Part shown: positions 7,548-14,582 of the stretch, piece by piece
How the letters are laid out: each line of letters starts with the position of its first letter
Numbering within the stretch: position 1 is the stretch's first letter
NCBI GenBank assembly: GCA_964530165.1
Contig: CAZGYE010000041.1
Coordinates: forward strand, 1-25,677
DNA from: CAZGYE01 sp964530165
GTDB taxonomy: Bacteria; Planctomycetota; Planctomycetia; Planctomycetales; Planctomycetaceae
Reading direction: 5' to 3'
Length of the DNA stretch: 25,677 nucleotides
Notes under the pieces: model-generated
What the model was told of the DNA's origin: nothing
What the model saw: the letters and a program-made list of their open reading frames with translations, nothing else
The model's database searches: none
Position numbers and translations under genes: made by a program

Positions 7548-10500
7548 ATGAAGAACCAGTTCCTGCTTTTCAGCGTTGTGCTGTTTGTTTTGTTGGCGAG
7601 CGTCCAGTCGCTCCTTGGTGAATCGAAAGGCAGTCGGAAAAAGCCGAAAGTTGTCTACGTAAAAGTCCGTGTGGACAGCGAGGCCCGCGGCTACGAAGGC
7701 GTCAACGCGCTGGACGGCAACCCCGACACGATGTGGCACACCGAATTTCGCCAAAGCAATCCCAAACATCCGCACGAGATCGTCGTCGACTTGGGCGGCA
7801 GCTACGAGATCTCCGGGTTCGAGTATTTGCCTCGACCGGGCGGCGGCAACGGGACGATCAAGGATTTCGAACTCTACGTGAGCGAAAGCGACAAGGACTT
7901 CGGCCCGCCGGTCGCCAAAAGGGCCTTTGGACGAAGCCAGAGCATCAACGGGGTCAATCTCCGCACGAAGAAAAAGGGACGCTACGTGAAGCTCCGCGCT
8001 TTGTCCGAAACGAACGGCAGACCGTGGACCTCGATTGCCGGGCTGGAAATCCTTTCTGACGGTGTTACGTTCAAAACGCAAAGCTCGCCTTCAGCCGCCG
8101 TCCAGGTGACGCGCACCGCACGGCCCGCGCTGAAACGTCAAGGGCCCGACGACGGCACGGTCGCCGGCGCCCTGGAGTTTGCCCGGCAGACGCTCGCCTA
8201 CGTCGAACAGAGCGCCTCGCGGCCGCATTTGGCGGCGGAGCTGAAGATGCTGGAGAAGAAGGCCGCAGACGGCACCGATCAAAAGGCTCTGTACGCCGAG
8301 ATCAAGGCCTTGCGGCGGCGGATCATCTTTTCGCACCCTGCGCTCGACTTCAAGCGGCTGCTGATCAACAAGCGTCCGCCCCCCAGCTTCTCCCACCAGA
8401 GCGATCAATACTTGGGCCGCTACAACGGTTTGGGCGACGGGCCGGTGATCCTCGACAATTGGAAGACCGATCCCAAACCGACCGTGTTGCTCAGCGGTCA
8501 ACTGCCGCCCGGCTCGATGCTGCATCCCGACTTGTCGTTCGACGCCCGCAAGATCCTCTTTTCCTACTGCGATCACAGCGAGCCGAATCGTGACTTGCGG
8601 CGGTTTTTCATTTACGAAGTGAACATAGACGGCAGCGGCTTGCGGCAGATTACCGGCACGGCGGACGATCCACTGGAAGGTTTCGACGGCCGCGAGACCG
8701 TGATGATCGAGGACTGGGACCCGTGTTACCTGCCCGACGGCGGCATCGCCTTTGTCAGCACCCGCAACCAGGGCGGCGTGCGCTGTCATCACGGCGGACG
8801 CTACTGCCCGACCTACACGCTCTACCGTTGCCAATACGACGGCTCGAACATTCGGCCGATGGTCTACGGCGAGGCGAACGAGTGGGACCCCAGCGTGCTG
8901 CACGACGGGCGGATCATCTGGACCCGTTGGGATTACATCAACCGCCACGACACGATCTACCAAAGCGTGTGGACGATCCATCCCGACGGCACCGGCACGG
9001 CTCATTTCTACGGCAACTACACGCGCAACCCGTGCAGCATCGCCGAGGTCCAGGCGATTCCCGGCTCCCACAAGGTGGTTGCCACCGCCACCGCGCATCA
9101 CAGCTACACGTCCGGATCGATCATCGTAATCGATCCGCTGGTGGGTCAGGACGGCGCCGCACCGCTGGAGCGCGTCACGCCGGAGATCCCTTTCCCCGAA
9201 ACGGAAGGCTGGGGCCAGAATGCCGCCGCCACGCCGTGGCCGCTGAACGAGGACTTGTTCCTGGTGGCCTATTCCCACGAACGACACGCTCGGCAAGGCG
9301 GCCGCAACTCGCCGAATGCCTACTCCATCTACCTGGTCGACACGCTCGGCGGGCGGGAGTTGATCTACCGCGATCCGAAGCAATCCTGCTTTGCGCCGAT
9401 TCCCATTGTCCCGCGGCCAATGCCGCCGGTTCTCCCCTCGGCGATCCCGCCCACCAAGGAAAAGAAGACGGGAACCTTCTACGTCAAGGACGTCTACCAA
9501 AGCACGCAGGAGATCCCCCGCGGAAGCGTCAAGCGGCTGCGCGTGCTGCGCATGTATCCGCAGCCGACCATTCGCGTTCCAGACCGCAGCGCGACGCTGT
9601 TCGAGACCCCCAAGCAAGTGCTGGGAACCGTGCCCGTCGACGAGGATGGTTCGGCGGCGTTTCGGGCGCCGGCCGGACAACCGTTGATGTTCCAACTCCT
9701 GGACGAGAACGGCATGACGGTGATGGGGATGAGGACCTTCGTCTACCTGCAGCCGGGCGAGACGTCCACTTGCGTGGGCTGTCATGAGCCGCGGAACTCC
9801 AGCCCGGTCCGCACCTCGTTCCCGCCCAAATTGAAGATCCACGAGATTTCGCCTTCGGTCGGACCACAATACGACGGTGGATTGAGTTTCGCGCGGACCG
9901 TGCAACCGGTGCTGGACCGCCACTGCATCGGCTGCCACGGCCTCGAGAAGACCGAGGGCGGCGTCAACCTGCTGGGAACGCTCGACACGGGGCCCCTGAA
10001 ACTGGGGAAGGTCCGGGCGAGCGCCGCGTACCATTCGCTGACACAGAAGCCCGGACTGGTGTCAATCGCTTACCGCAACCAGGAAACCCCGTTCAGCGTC
10101 CCGAAAGACTATTACGCCCACGCCGGCCGGTTGGCCAAGCTGCTGCTGGAAGGCGACGAACACCACGTTCCCCTCGGCGGCCGCAACGGCGTCGATCGGG
10201 AGGGGTTCCAGCGGATCGTCGACTGGCTCGACGTCAATGCCGAGTTCTACGGCGACTACTCGTGGAACAAACAGGAATGGGCCGGTTCAAACCCGGAAGG
10301 TGAGAAAGCCTTGCGGGAGCACATCGCCAAGACCTTCGGGCCGAAATTGGCCGGAGAGCCCTTCGCCGCGCTGGTCAACGTCTCTCTGCCCGCCGAGAGC
10401 CGCATCCTCAAAGCACCGTTGGCGGCGGCGGCCGGTGGTTGGCAGCAGGTCGACGGCGGTTGGCCCAACACGCAAGATCCGGGCTACCAGAAGATACTCA

Positions 10501-10667
10501 AGCTGGTCACGGCGTCGGTCGGCACGCCGAAAATTCAGGACCTTTTTGGCACCTGCAACCGCACTCCCTGTGAGTGTCGTGGATGTTGGGTCCGTCAGGC
10601 CCGGGCGAATTACCGCAGCAAGACCGCGCTGCACGCAACCAAGGTCGTCAGCCAGCCCGCGCCGTGA
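7548..10667 (+). CDS. exported HzsA-like dihaem protein with N-terminal discoidin domain
   Basis: 1039 residues from the ATG at 7548, preceded by AGGAAGGA with a 7-nt spacer; the reading frame is open further upstream but the signal peptide (NQFLLFSVVLFVLLASVQSLLG) fixes this start. Residues about 40-172 are an F5/8 type C (discoidin) domain: NALDGNPDTMWHTEF, then IVVDLGG.YEI, and RYVKLRALSE. About 320-620 form a TolB/PD40-like propeller. Two haem c sites follow, CVGCH (742-746) and CIGCH (793-797), within a region resembling the middle and C-terminal part of hydrazine synthase alpha-like proteins (MGMRTFVYLQPGETSTCVGCHEP). This HzsA-related family is widespread in aerobic planctomycetes, so it does not imply anammox. 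A Cys-rich tail (CNRTPCECRGCW from residue 1003) is notable. Probably a periplasmic redox or glycan-binding enzyme of unknown reaction. Confidence 0.85.
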   Translation: MKNQFLLFSVVLFVLLASVQSLLGESKGSRKKPKVVYVKVRVDSEARGYEGVNALDGNPDTMWHTEFRQSNPKHPHEIVVDLGGSYEISGFEYLPRPGGGNGTIKDFELYVSESDKDFGPPVAKRAFGRSQSINGVNLRTKKKGRYVKLRALSETNGRPWTSIAGLEILSDGVTFKTQSSPSAAVQVTRTARPALKRQGPDDGTVAGALEFARQTLAYVEQSASRPHLAAELKMLEKKAADGTDQKALYAEIKALRRRIIFSHPALDFKRLLINKRPPPSFSHQSDQYLGRYNGLGDGPVILDNWKTDPKPTVLLSGQLPPGSMLHPDLSFDARKILFSYCDHSEPNRDLRRFFIYEVNIDGSGLRQITGTADDPLEGFDGRETVMIEDWDPCYLPDGGIAFVSTRNQGGVRCHHGGRYCPTYTLYRCQYDGSNIRPMVYGEANEWDPSVLHDGRIIWTRWDYINRHDTIYQSVWTIHPDGTGTAHFYGNYTRNPCSIAEVQAIPGSHKVVATATAHHSYTSGSIIVIDPLVGQDGAAPLERVTPEIPFPETEGWGQNAAATPWPLNEDLFLVAYSHERHARQGGRNSPNAYSIYLVDTLGGRELIYRDPKQSCFAPIPIVPRPMPPVLPSAIPPTKEKKTGTFYVKDVYQSTQEIPRGSVKRLRVLRMYPQPTIRVPDRSATLFETPKQVLGTVPVDEDGSAAFRAPAGQPLMFQLLDENGMTVMGMRTFVYLQPGETSTCVGCHEPRNSSPVRTSFPPKLKIHEISPSVGPQYDGGLSFARTVQPVLDRHCIGCHGLEKTEGGVNLLGTLDTGPLKLGKVRASAAYHSLTQKPGLVSIAYRNQETPFSVPKDYYAHAGRLAKLLLEGDEHHVPLGGRNGVDREGFQRIVDWLDVNAEFYGDYSWNKQEWAGSNPEGEKALREHIAKTFGPKLAGEPFAALVNVSLPAESRILKAPLAAAAGGWQQVDGGWPNTQDPGYQKILKLVTASVGTPKIQDLFGTCNRTPCECRGCWVRQARANYRSKTALHATKVVSQPAP

Positions 10668-10688
10668 AACCGAGCTTGAACCTGCCAA

Positions 10689-11873
10689 CTACCGTCCAAA
10701 CATGCGGTTGAGCCGATCGCGATGATAGGCGAGACGCTCGTCGGGCGTCATGCGTGCGAAGTCGGGTCGGTCGCAGGCGGTATCGGTCTCGGCTGCGCGA
10801 GCTGGGCTTCCGTTGGCGGGCGGCAGGCTGACGGTTCGGCCGTTTGTGCCATAGCTCATCACGGCCGTCTCGAGCGTCAGGTCTTTTTCCAGCGAGCGGT
10901 GCGGCTTGATGCCGAGCTTCTCTAAGACGGCGTGGTAGGCGCGCACCGCCTCGACCGGCTCGATCACGCCGTCGACAATGTGCCGCAGGAACTCGATGAA
11001 CGCCAGTTGATTCTCCGCCTGGTTGATCTTTCGGCCGAACAACGCCACCCGGGCGCCGTATTTCTGCGCTTCGTGAATCAGTTGGAAGGCATCGAGCGTG
11101 GTCCCGGCCGATCCGCCCAGAATTCCGACGATCAGATGCGGATCGTAGCCGACCAGCTCTTCCATGGCTCGCGGGCCGTGGTAGACCATCTTCAAGAACA
11201 ACGGCCGCCCGGCACTGGTGACGCCGGCCAGCGCGCGGGCGACCAGGTCGTTGATGAACTGCGGCTGCAACTCGGGATCGACCGCGTCGGGCAGGTTCGG
11301 GTCGAAGATTTCCAGGAAGTAGCGAAACCCCTTCCGCTCCGCCTCTTCGCGAAACTCCTTGAATCGATCGAGCGTTTCGAGGTCCTGCTCCAGCCGGTTG
11401 TTGAACGTGATGGAATACAGCCCGAGGTTTGCACCGCTGGTTCGCTCGTCGGGGCTGCACTCGAGGTGCCCGCACTGAATGTGGTCGATGGTGGCCGAGC
11501 GGAACGGCCGGGCCGCCTCAGTGTGAAGTCTGCCGCCGCGAACGACGTGGATGTCGCTGGCATCGTTGGCCCGTGCAGCAGGCGTGACCGGCGAGTCGTC
11601 GAACAGCCGTTCCTCGATCGAGAGCAGCTCGTTCGTGCTGGCCGACATCAGCACAATGTCGACCACCTCCTGCCGGGTGACGTCGCGGATTTGCTGCCGG
11701 TACTCGCGGAGCGACTTGAAGCGGACCTCGCCGTCATGCCGCTCCGGCGAACGCCCCGGCGCCCCGATGCCGAACGCCATGTCGGCATCCTTCGCGTCGG
11801 CGATAATGAACTCTTTCGCCCCGTGCGGATCGGCGTGAATCGCTTGAAGCTTTCGGTCGAGGGATTTCTGCAT
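10689..11873 (-). CDS. BMC-linked TIM-barrel protein, class I aldolase-like (DeoC/FbaB/LacD type)
   Basis: 394 residues from the ATG at 11873 (MQKSLDRKLQ); the reading frame extends to 11900 without better support. The barrel core shows RPLFLKMVYHGP (possible Schiff-base Lys228), LIVGILGGSAGTTLDAF with the GGSAG loop at 253-257, and VALFGRKINQAE (279-285), which resembles the phosphate-binding G-R-N-I-F-Q strand of FbaB/LsrF-type aldolases. After a disordered linker the last 20 residues (MTPDERLAYHRDRLNRMFGR) form an amphipathic helix that could be an encapsulation peptide. It is the last gene of the BMC operon, 30 bp after the class II aldolase. Its substrate is not known; DHAP, lactaldehyde or a sugar phosphate are reasonable guesses. 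Family assignment is by motif only. Confidence 0.7.
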   Translation of the reverse strand: MQKSLDRKLQAIHADPHGAKEFIIADAKDADMAFGIGAPGRSPERHDGEVRFKSLREYRQQIRDVTRQEVVDIVLMSASTNELLSIEERLFDDSPVTPAARANDASDIHVVRGGRLHTEAARPFRSATIDHIQCGHLECSPDERTSGANLGLYSITFNNRLEQDLETLDRFKEFREEAERKGFRYFLEIFDPNLPDAVDPELQPQFINDLVARALAGVTSAGRPLFLKMVYHGPRAMEELVGYDPHLIVGILGGSAGTTLDAFQLIHEAQKYGARVALFGRKINQAENQLAFIEFLRHIVDGVIEPVEAVRAYHAVLEKLGIKPHRSLEKDLTLETAVMSYGTNGRTVSLPPANGSPARAAETDTACDRPDFARMTPDERLAYHRDRLNRMFGR

Positions 11874-11903
11874 TGTTAGCTCTCGGCAATCAGTGGTCAC
11901 TAG

Positions 11904-12779
11904 TCAATTCGCCAGCGAGGCCATGACCTGGTCGGTGATCGCTTGGACCAGGCTCTCGACGTTTTCGTCGCTTGCCGCCGCGGCCGGCTTCTGCAGGTGG
12001 CCGGGGTAAGACGGCGCCGGTTCGAACGCCCGCTGCTGCGGAAGCTGTTCGCGGTAACCCTCGCGGAACGCACTGTTGCCGCACAGGTCGCAGTCCTCGG
12101 CGTGGAACCGCGGATCGTCGAAGCCGAGCCGTTGTTTCAGGTCGAGTAGCTCGCGAGTCTCGGTTTCCGAAAAGTAGTTGATGGGTCCCAGTTGTTTCGC
12201 CAGCAAGAGGATGCGGCAATAGGCGTCGAGGATCTCCGTCTTCCAGTACGCCTCTTGCAGATCTTTGCCGAAACTCACTGTGCCGTGATTGTTCAAAATG
12301 ATCGTACTCGTTGATTTCAGGAACGGCAGCACGGTGTCGGCGAACTTCTGCCCACCGGGTGTTTCGTAGGGGGCCATGGGAATCTCGCCCATGAAGACTT
12401 CCACCTCGGGCAGCACGCACTGCGGAATCGGCTCGCGGGCCACCGCGAAAGCGGTCGCATGCGGCGGATGGCAGTGCACGGCCGCCTTCACGTCGGGGCG
12501 TTCCTTCATAATCGTCAGGTGCAGCAGGATCTCGCTGGTCCGCTTTCGCTTGCCGGCAATTTGATTTCCGTCCATGTCGACCGCACAGATGTCTTCGGGC
12601 GTCATAAAGCCCTTGCAGATCATCGTCGGCGTACACAACACCGCGTTCTCGCCGACCCGGATCGAAATGTTTCCGTCATTTGCCGCGGCAAAGCCCCGGT
12701 CGTAGACCCGCCGGCCAATTTCACAGATCTGCTCTTTCAGCTTGCGGTCGTGAATTCCGCTGGTCCAAGCGTTCGTCAT
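11904..12779 (-). CDS. class II aldolase (fuculose/rhamnulose-1-phosphate type) with encapsulation peptide
   Basis: 291 residues; SD GGGGAA 8 nt before the ATG. Zinc ligands are His102 and His104 (VHCHPPH) and His165 (LNNHGTV), with Glu83 (TSEILLHL) matching the catalytic Glu of FucA. The expected reaction is cleavage of L-fuculose-1-P or L-rhamnulose-1-P to DHAP and L-lactaldehyde, the step feeding the microcompartment. The body is followed by a proline/alanine linker and a C-terminal amphipathic helix (ENVESLVQAITDQVMASLAN, 272-291) typical of BMC encapsulation peptides. An extra CDLC motif (Cys230/Cys233) lies between the aldolase body and the linker. It sits 18 bp after a BMC-P gene in the operon. 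Confidence 0.93.
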   Translation of the reverse strand: MTNAWTSGIHDRKLKEQICEIGRRVYDRGFAAANDGNISIRVGENAVLCTPTMICKGFMTPEDICAVDMDGNQIAGKRKRTSEILLHLTIMKERPDVKAAVHCHPPHATAFAVAREPIPQCVLPEVEVFMGEIPMAPYETPGGQKFADTVLPFLKSTSTIILNNHGTVSFGKDLQEAYWKTEILDAYCRILLLAKQLGPINYFSETETRELLDLKQRLGFDDPRFHAEDCDLCGNSAFREGYREQLPQQRAFEPAPSYPGHLQKPAAAASDENVESLVQAITDQVMASLAN

Positions 12780-12797
12780 CGGATTCGTTCCCCGTTA

Positions 12798-13076
12798 CTA
12801 AACTTCGATGGTGTCAAGAATGGCTGCGTTGTAAGCGTCGATCGGTTTTTTGTCCGGATGAAACGGTGCGGAAGCTTCGGCCCCTTCGCTGACTGCAATC
12901 ATCGTCCCGTCGCGCGCCGCCTGCTCGTCGTAGACGACAAACGGTTCTCCGCGACCGCTTGCGTCTCCTTTCAGACCGTCGTGCGACAACGGCACCGCCA
13001 CCAGCCACGTGGCGCCGCCCAAACTCGGATGCCAGCGCGAAAGCGTGACTTTGCCGATCACTTCCATTATCCGCAA
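12798..13076 (-). CDS. BMC-P pentameric shell vertex protein (EutN/CcmL family)
   Basis: 92 residues from a TTG with AAGGGGG 7 nt upstream, the SD lying across the stop of the preceding gene (translational coupling likely); the alternative is an ATG nine bases in (13067). Family features: MEVIGKVTLSRWHPSLGGATWLVAVPL at the N-terminus (read as two pieces: MEVIGKVTLS and ATWLVAVPL), then VVYDEQAARDGTMIAVSEGAEA and the closing AILDTIEV. Pentamers cap the vertices of the icosahedral shell. One of three BMC-P genes here. Confidence 0.92.
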   Translation of the reverse strand: MRIMEVIGKVTLSRWHPSLGGATWLVAVPLSHDGLKGDASGRGEPFVVYDEQAARDGTMIAVSEGAEASAPFHPDKKPIDAYNAAILDTIEV

Positions 13077-13089
13077 CGTATGACCCCCT

Positions 13090-13842
13090 TCACTCGCACG
13101 ACGACGATTCGTCCCATTCGTTGGGAATCTGCGTCGGTCCGTTTGCCGTGAATGTCCGCAACATGTTCCTTAAGTCGAAATCACTCTTTCCGTTTGGAGC
13201 GATCGCGATGAGATTCGCCCCCATCCTGTGTCCCACCGTCTTGACAGCTTGCGTGTCGGTGACGACCGCCGCCCGCACCTGTCGATTGCGATTGGCCCGG
13301 CACGCGATGCTCTCGGCGTCGTTCGTGAACACCACGACGCCCACCGCATCGGCCCGGCACACGGCGCTCACCGCAGCCGAGACCGCCTCGGAGGGACAAC
13401 CCGCCAATTCGCGCTGCCAGCAACCATCGCCGGACCCGCAGACATCGTCCAACGCTGCGGCGACGCTGGGCGTCGATTCGACGACGATCGCTTTCCAGCG
13501 GCATGTGGCCGCCGGACCCGTCTGATGCACCGACTGACGAGTGCACGTGATGTTTCGGCTCTTGAGAAAATCACGCGCCGACGGCGTCAGAATCGACTTC
13601 GGCCCGATTGTGATCTCTCGCGAGCCGTTTGATCGCTGCTCCAAAACGTCTGCTGTGATGACGTTCTCCCTAAGGAGAACGCCCTGGGATGTTTCCCGTG
13701 GTGGATCGGTTGTGGGTTCGGCGTGAACCTCGGGTTCGGCGCGAACCTCGGCGTTCGCTGAGCGGACCGGCCCTGAGCGTGTTTGGAGATGTTCCATCAC
13801 GCTGCTGACGATCTGCTCGATCAATTCTCCATCGACGTTCAT
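13090..13842 (-). CDS. BMC-linked protein with encapsulation-peptide-like N-terminus and degenerate RpiB-like region
   Basis: 250 residues; its ATG overlaps the stop of the upstream BMC-P gene (ATGA). Residues 5-20 (GELIEQIVSSVMEHLQ) are an amphipathic helix like known BMC encapsulation peptides, followed by an acidic, proline-rich linker with a short repeat (AEVRAEP/EVHAEP). Residues 84-96 (ILTPSARDFLKSR) resemble a segment common in EutT/PduO-type proteins. Residues about 117-232 resemble the C-terminal half of ribose-5-phosphate isomerase B/LacAB: ESIACRANRNRQVRAAVVTD, then GANLIAIAP. The RpiB catalytic CGTG loop is replaced by FTND, so it may be a non-catalytic adaptor or assembly factor. 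Function unproven. High confidence it is a real gene, low for fold. Confidence 0.75.
   Translation of the reverse strand: MNVDGELIEQIVSSVMEHLQTRSGPVRSANAEVRAEPEVHAEPTTDPPRETSQGVLLRENVITADVLEQRSNGSREITIGPKSILTPSARDFLKSRNITCTRQSVHQTGPAATCRWKAIVVESTPSVAAALDDVCGSGDGCWQRELAGCPSEAVSAAVSAVCRADAVGVVVFTNDAESIACRANRNRQVRAAVVTDTQAVKTVGHRMGANLIAIAPNGKSDFDLRNMLRTFTANGPTQIPNEWDESSSCE
13714..13749. repeat. 18-bp tandem repeat in the linker of the RpiB-like protein gene
   Basis: Two adjacent 18-bp units, GGGTTCGGCGYGAACCTC, differ at one base. Each contains GGTTC/GAACC, able to form a small hairpin. On the coding (minus) strand they give a six-residue reiteration (EVRAEP, EVHAEP) inside the flexible linker between the putative encapsulation peptide and the globular part. 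Confidence 0.85.
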
Positions 13843-14096
13843 CTGTCCGCCAATCCCATGACCGCGAGGCGAATCGGCGTATTGTCGGCGCCGACCATCT
13901 CCCGCACGCCTTGCCCGTCGCTGGTCAAAATGACTTCGTCTCCGCGCCCGCAGCCGAGCCGATCGATGGCCAGCAGCGGATCACCGTCGTGACCTCCGCC
14001 GGCATCCAACGGCTGCACAACCATCAGCCGCCAACCCGAAAGGGTCGGGTGCTTCACGGTCGCCGTCGCATACCCGATGACTCGTGCTAATTGCAT
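13839..14096 (-). CDS. BMC-P pentameric shell vertex protein (EutN/CcmL family)
   Basis: 85 residues. MQLARVIGYATATVKHPTL at the N-terminus, GWRLMVVQPLD, then DPLLAIDRLGCGRGDEVILTSDG and the pentamer-closing PIRLAVMGLAD, all as in EutN/CcmL. It overlaps the next gene by 4 bp. Unlike its neighbours it has no purine-rich Shine-Dalgarno: the 20 bases before its ATG belong to the edge of the inverted-repeat cassette that separates it from the aldehyde dehydrogenase gene. Confidence 0.93.
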   Translation of the reverse strand: MQLARVIGYATATVKHPTLSGWRLMVVQPLDAGGGHDGDPLLAIDRLGCGRGDEVILTSDGQGVREMVGADNTPIRLAVMGLADR

Positions 14097-14101
14097 GTTA
14101 A

Positions 14102-14123
14102 GTTGAGAGTCTAGAGTTGAGAG
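14102..14123. repeat. left arm of 22-bp perfect inverted repeat
   Basis: GTTGAGAGTCTAGAGTTGAG followed by AG; it pairs exactly with 14540-14561. The word GTTGAGAGTCTAG occurs twice in tandem from 14102 to 14129. Confidence 0.9.
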
Positions 14124-14173
14124 TCTAGTGTTACGAGGAATTAAACTGCCGCATCTCAGTGACTGGTGTTCGG

Positions 14174-14533
14174 TTATGAACCCTTCAAAAGTGAGCTTTT
14201 GAGCCCGCTCAGCATGCGAGCGAGCTCATCCGCGCATTCACGAATGTGCTGTGTCGGTTCCGCTTGTATAAACTTCTGATTGCTCGCGATTTCGAGCTGC
14301 GAAACGACTTCCATCAATGACCCGTATGCAAGTTCCACGAACCGAGCGAAGTCCTTCTTTGACCTTCGGCTGCTGCCTTCGGCGATATTCGATGAAATCG
14401 AAACCACCGCCCGGCGCATCTGATTTCTTAAACCGAAGCGTTCATCGTCTGGAAAGGAACGTGTGGCAGCATACACTAGGTCGGCAAAGTCAATTGCCTT
14501 CCGCCACACATCCAGTCTTTCAAAGCCAAACAT
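14174..14533 (-). CDS. four-helix bundle protein, S23/IVS family
   Basis: 119 residues. MFGFERLDVWRKAIDFADLVY, then FPDDERFGLRNQMRRAVVSISSNIAEG are the classical signature of the 23S-rRNA intervening-sequence (S23) four-helix bundle family, related in fold to the Avd accessory protein of diversity-generating retroelements. The molecular role of these proteins is unsettled. There is no reverse transcriptase or rRNA nearby. The gene sits alone within a perfect inverted repeat inside the BMC operon, in the same direction; its upstream GAGAGAG is part of the repeat edge and may act as the ribosome binding site. It is not expected to be part of the microcompartment. Confidence 0.92.
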   Translation of the reverse strand: MFGFERLDVWRKAIDFADLVYAATRSFPDDERFGLRNQMRRAVVSISSNIAEGSSRRSKKDFARFVELAYGSLMEVVSQLEIASNQKFIQAEPTQHIRECADELARMLSGLKSSLLKGS

Positions 14534-14539
14534 TACTCT

Positions 14540-14561
14540 CTCTCAACTCTAGACTCTCAAC
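14540..14561. repeat. right arm of 22-bp perfect inverted repeat
   Basis: CTCTCAACTCTAGACTCTCA followed by AC, the exact reverse complement of 14102-14123. A further partial CTCTCAAC copy extends to 14568. Confidence 0.9.
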
Positions 14562-14582
14562 TCTCAACCCTTCACTCTCCAC

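Larger units (their letters stand above)
14102..14561. mobile_element. 460-bp inverted-repeat-bounded cassette carrying an S23-type gene
   Basis: A perfect 22-bp inverted repeat bounds the segment: left arm 14102-14123 (begins GTTGAGAGTCTAGAG), right arm 14540-14561 (reverse complement). The left arm is part of a 14-bp tandem duplication (14102-14115 and 14116-14129). The only gene inside is the four-helix-bundle gene at 14174-14533. It interrupts the BMC operon between the aldehyde dehydrogenase and a BMC-P gene without reversing strand. No transposase is present and no target duplication is obvious, so it could be moved in trans or simply be a repeat-flanked gene. The repeat is observed; mobility is inferred. 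Confidence 0.6.

Noticed and set aside
8091..10034. 647-codon open frame on the minus strand
   Set aside because: It is antisense to the HzsA-like gene, has no recognisable domain, and is explained by the high GC third positions of the real plus-strand gene.
7548..10667. Evidence for anammox metabolism from the HzsA-like protein
   Set aside because: HzsA-related proteins are common in aerobic planctomycetes; no other anammox gene is seen, and the neighbouring BMC locus points to sugar degradation.
11874..11903. Short repeated words (CAGTGGTCACTAGTC) as a mobile element end
   Set aside because: Too short and without a partner repeat in the window; it looks like a common intergenic spacer word.
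14174..14533. S23/Avd-like gene as part of a diversity-generating retroelement
   Set aside because: No reverse transcriptase, template repeat or variable repeat pair is visible around it.
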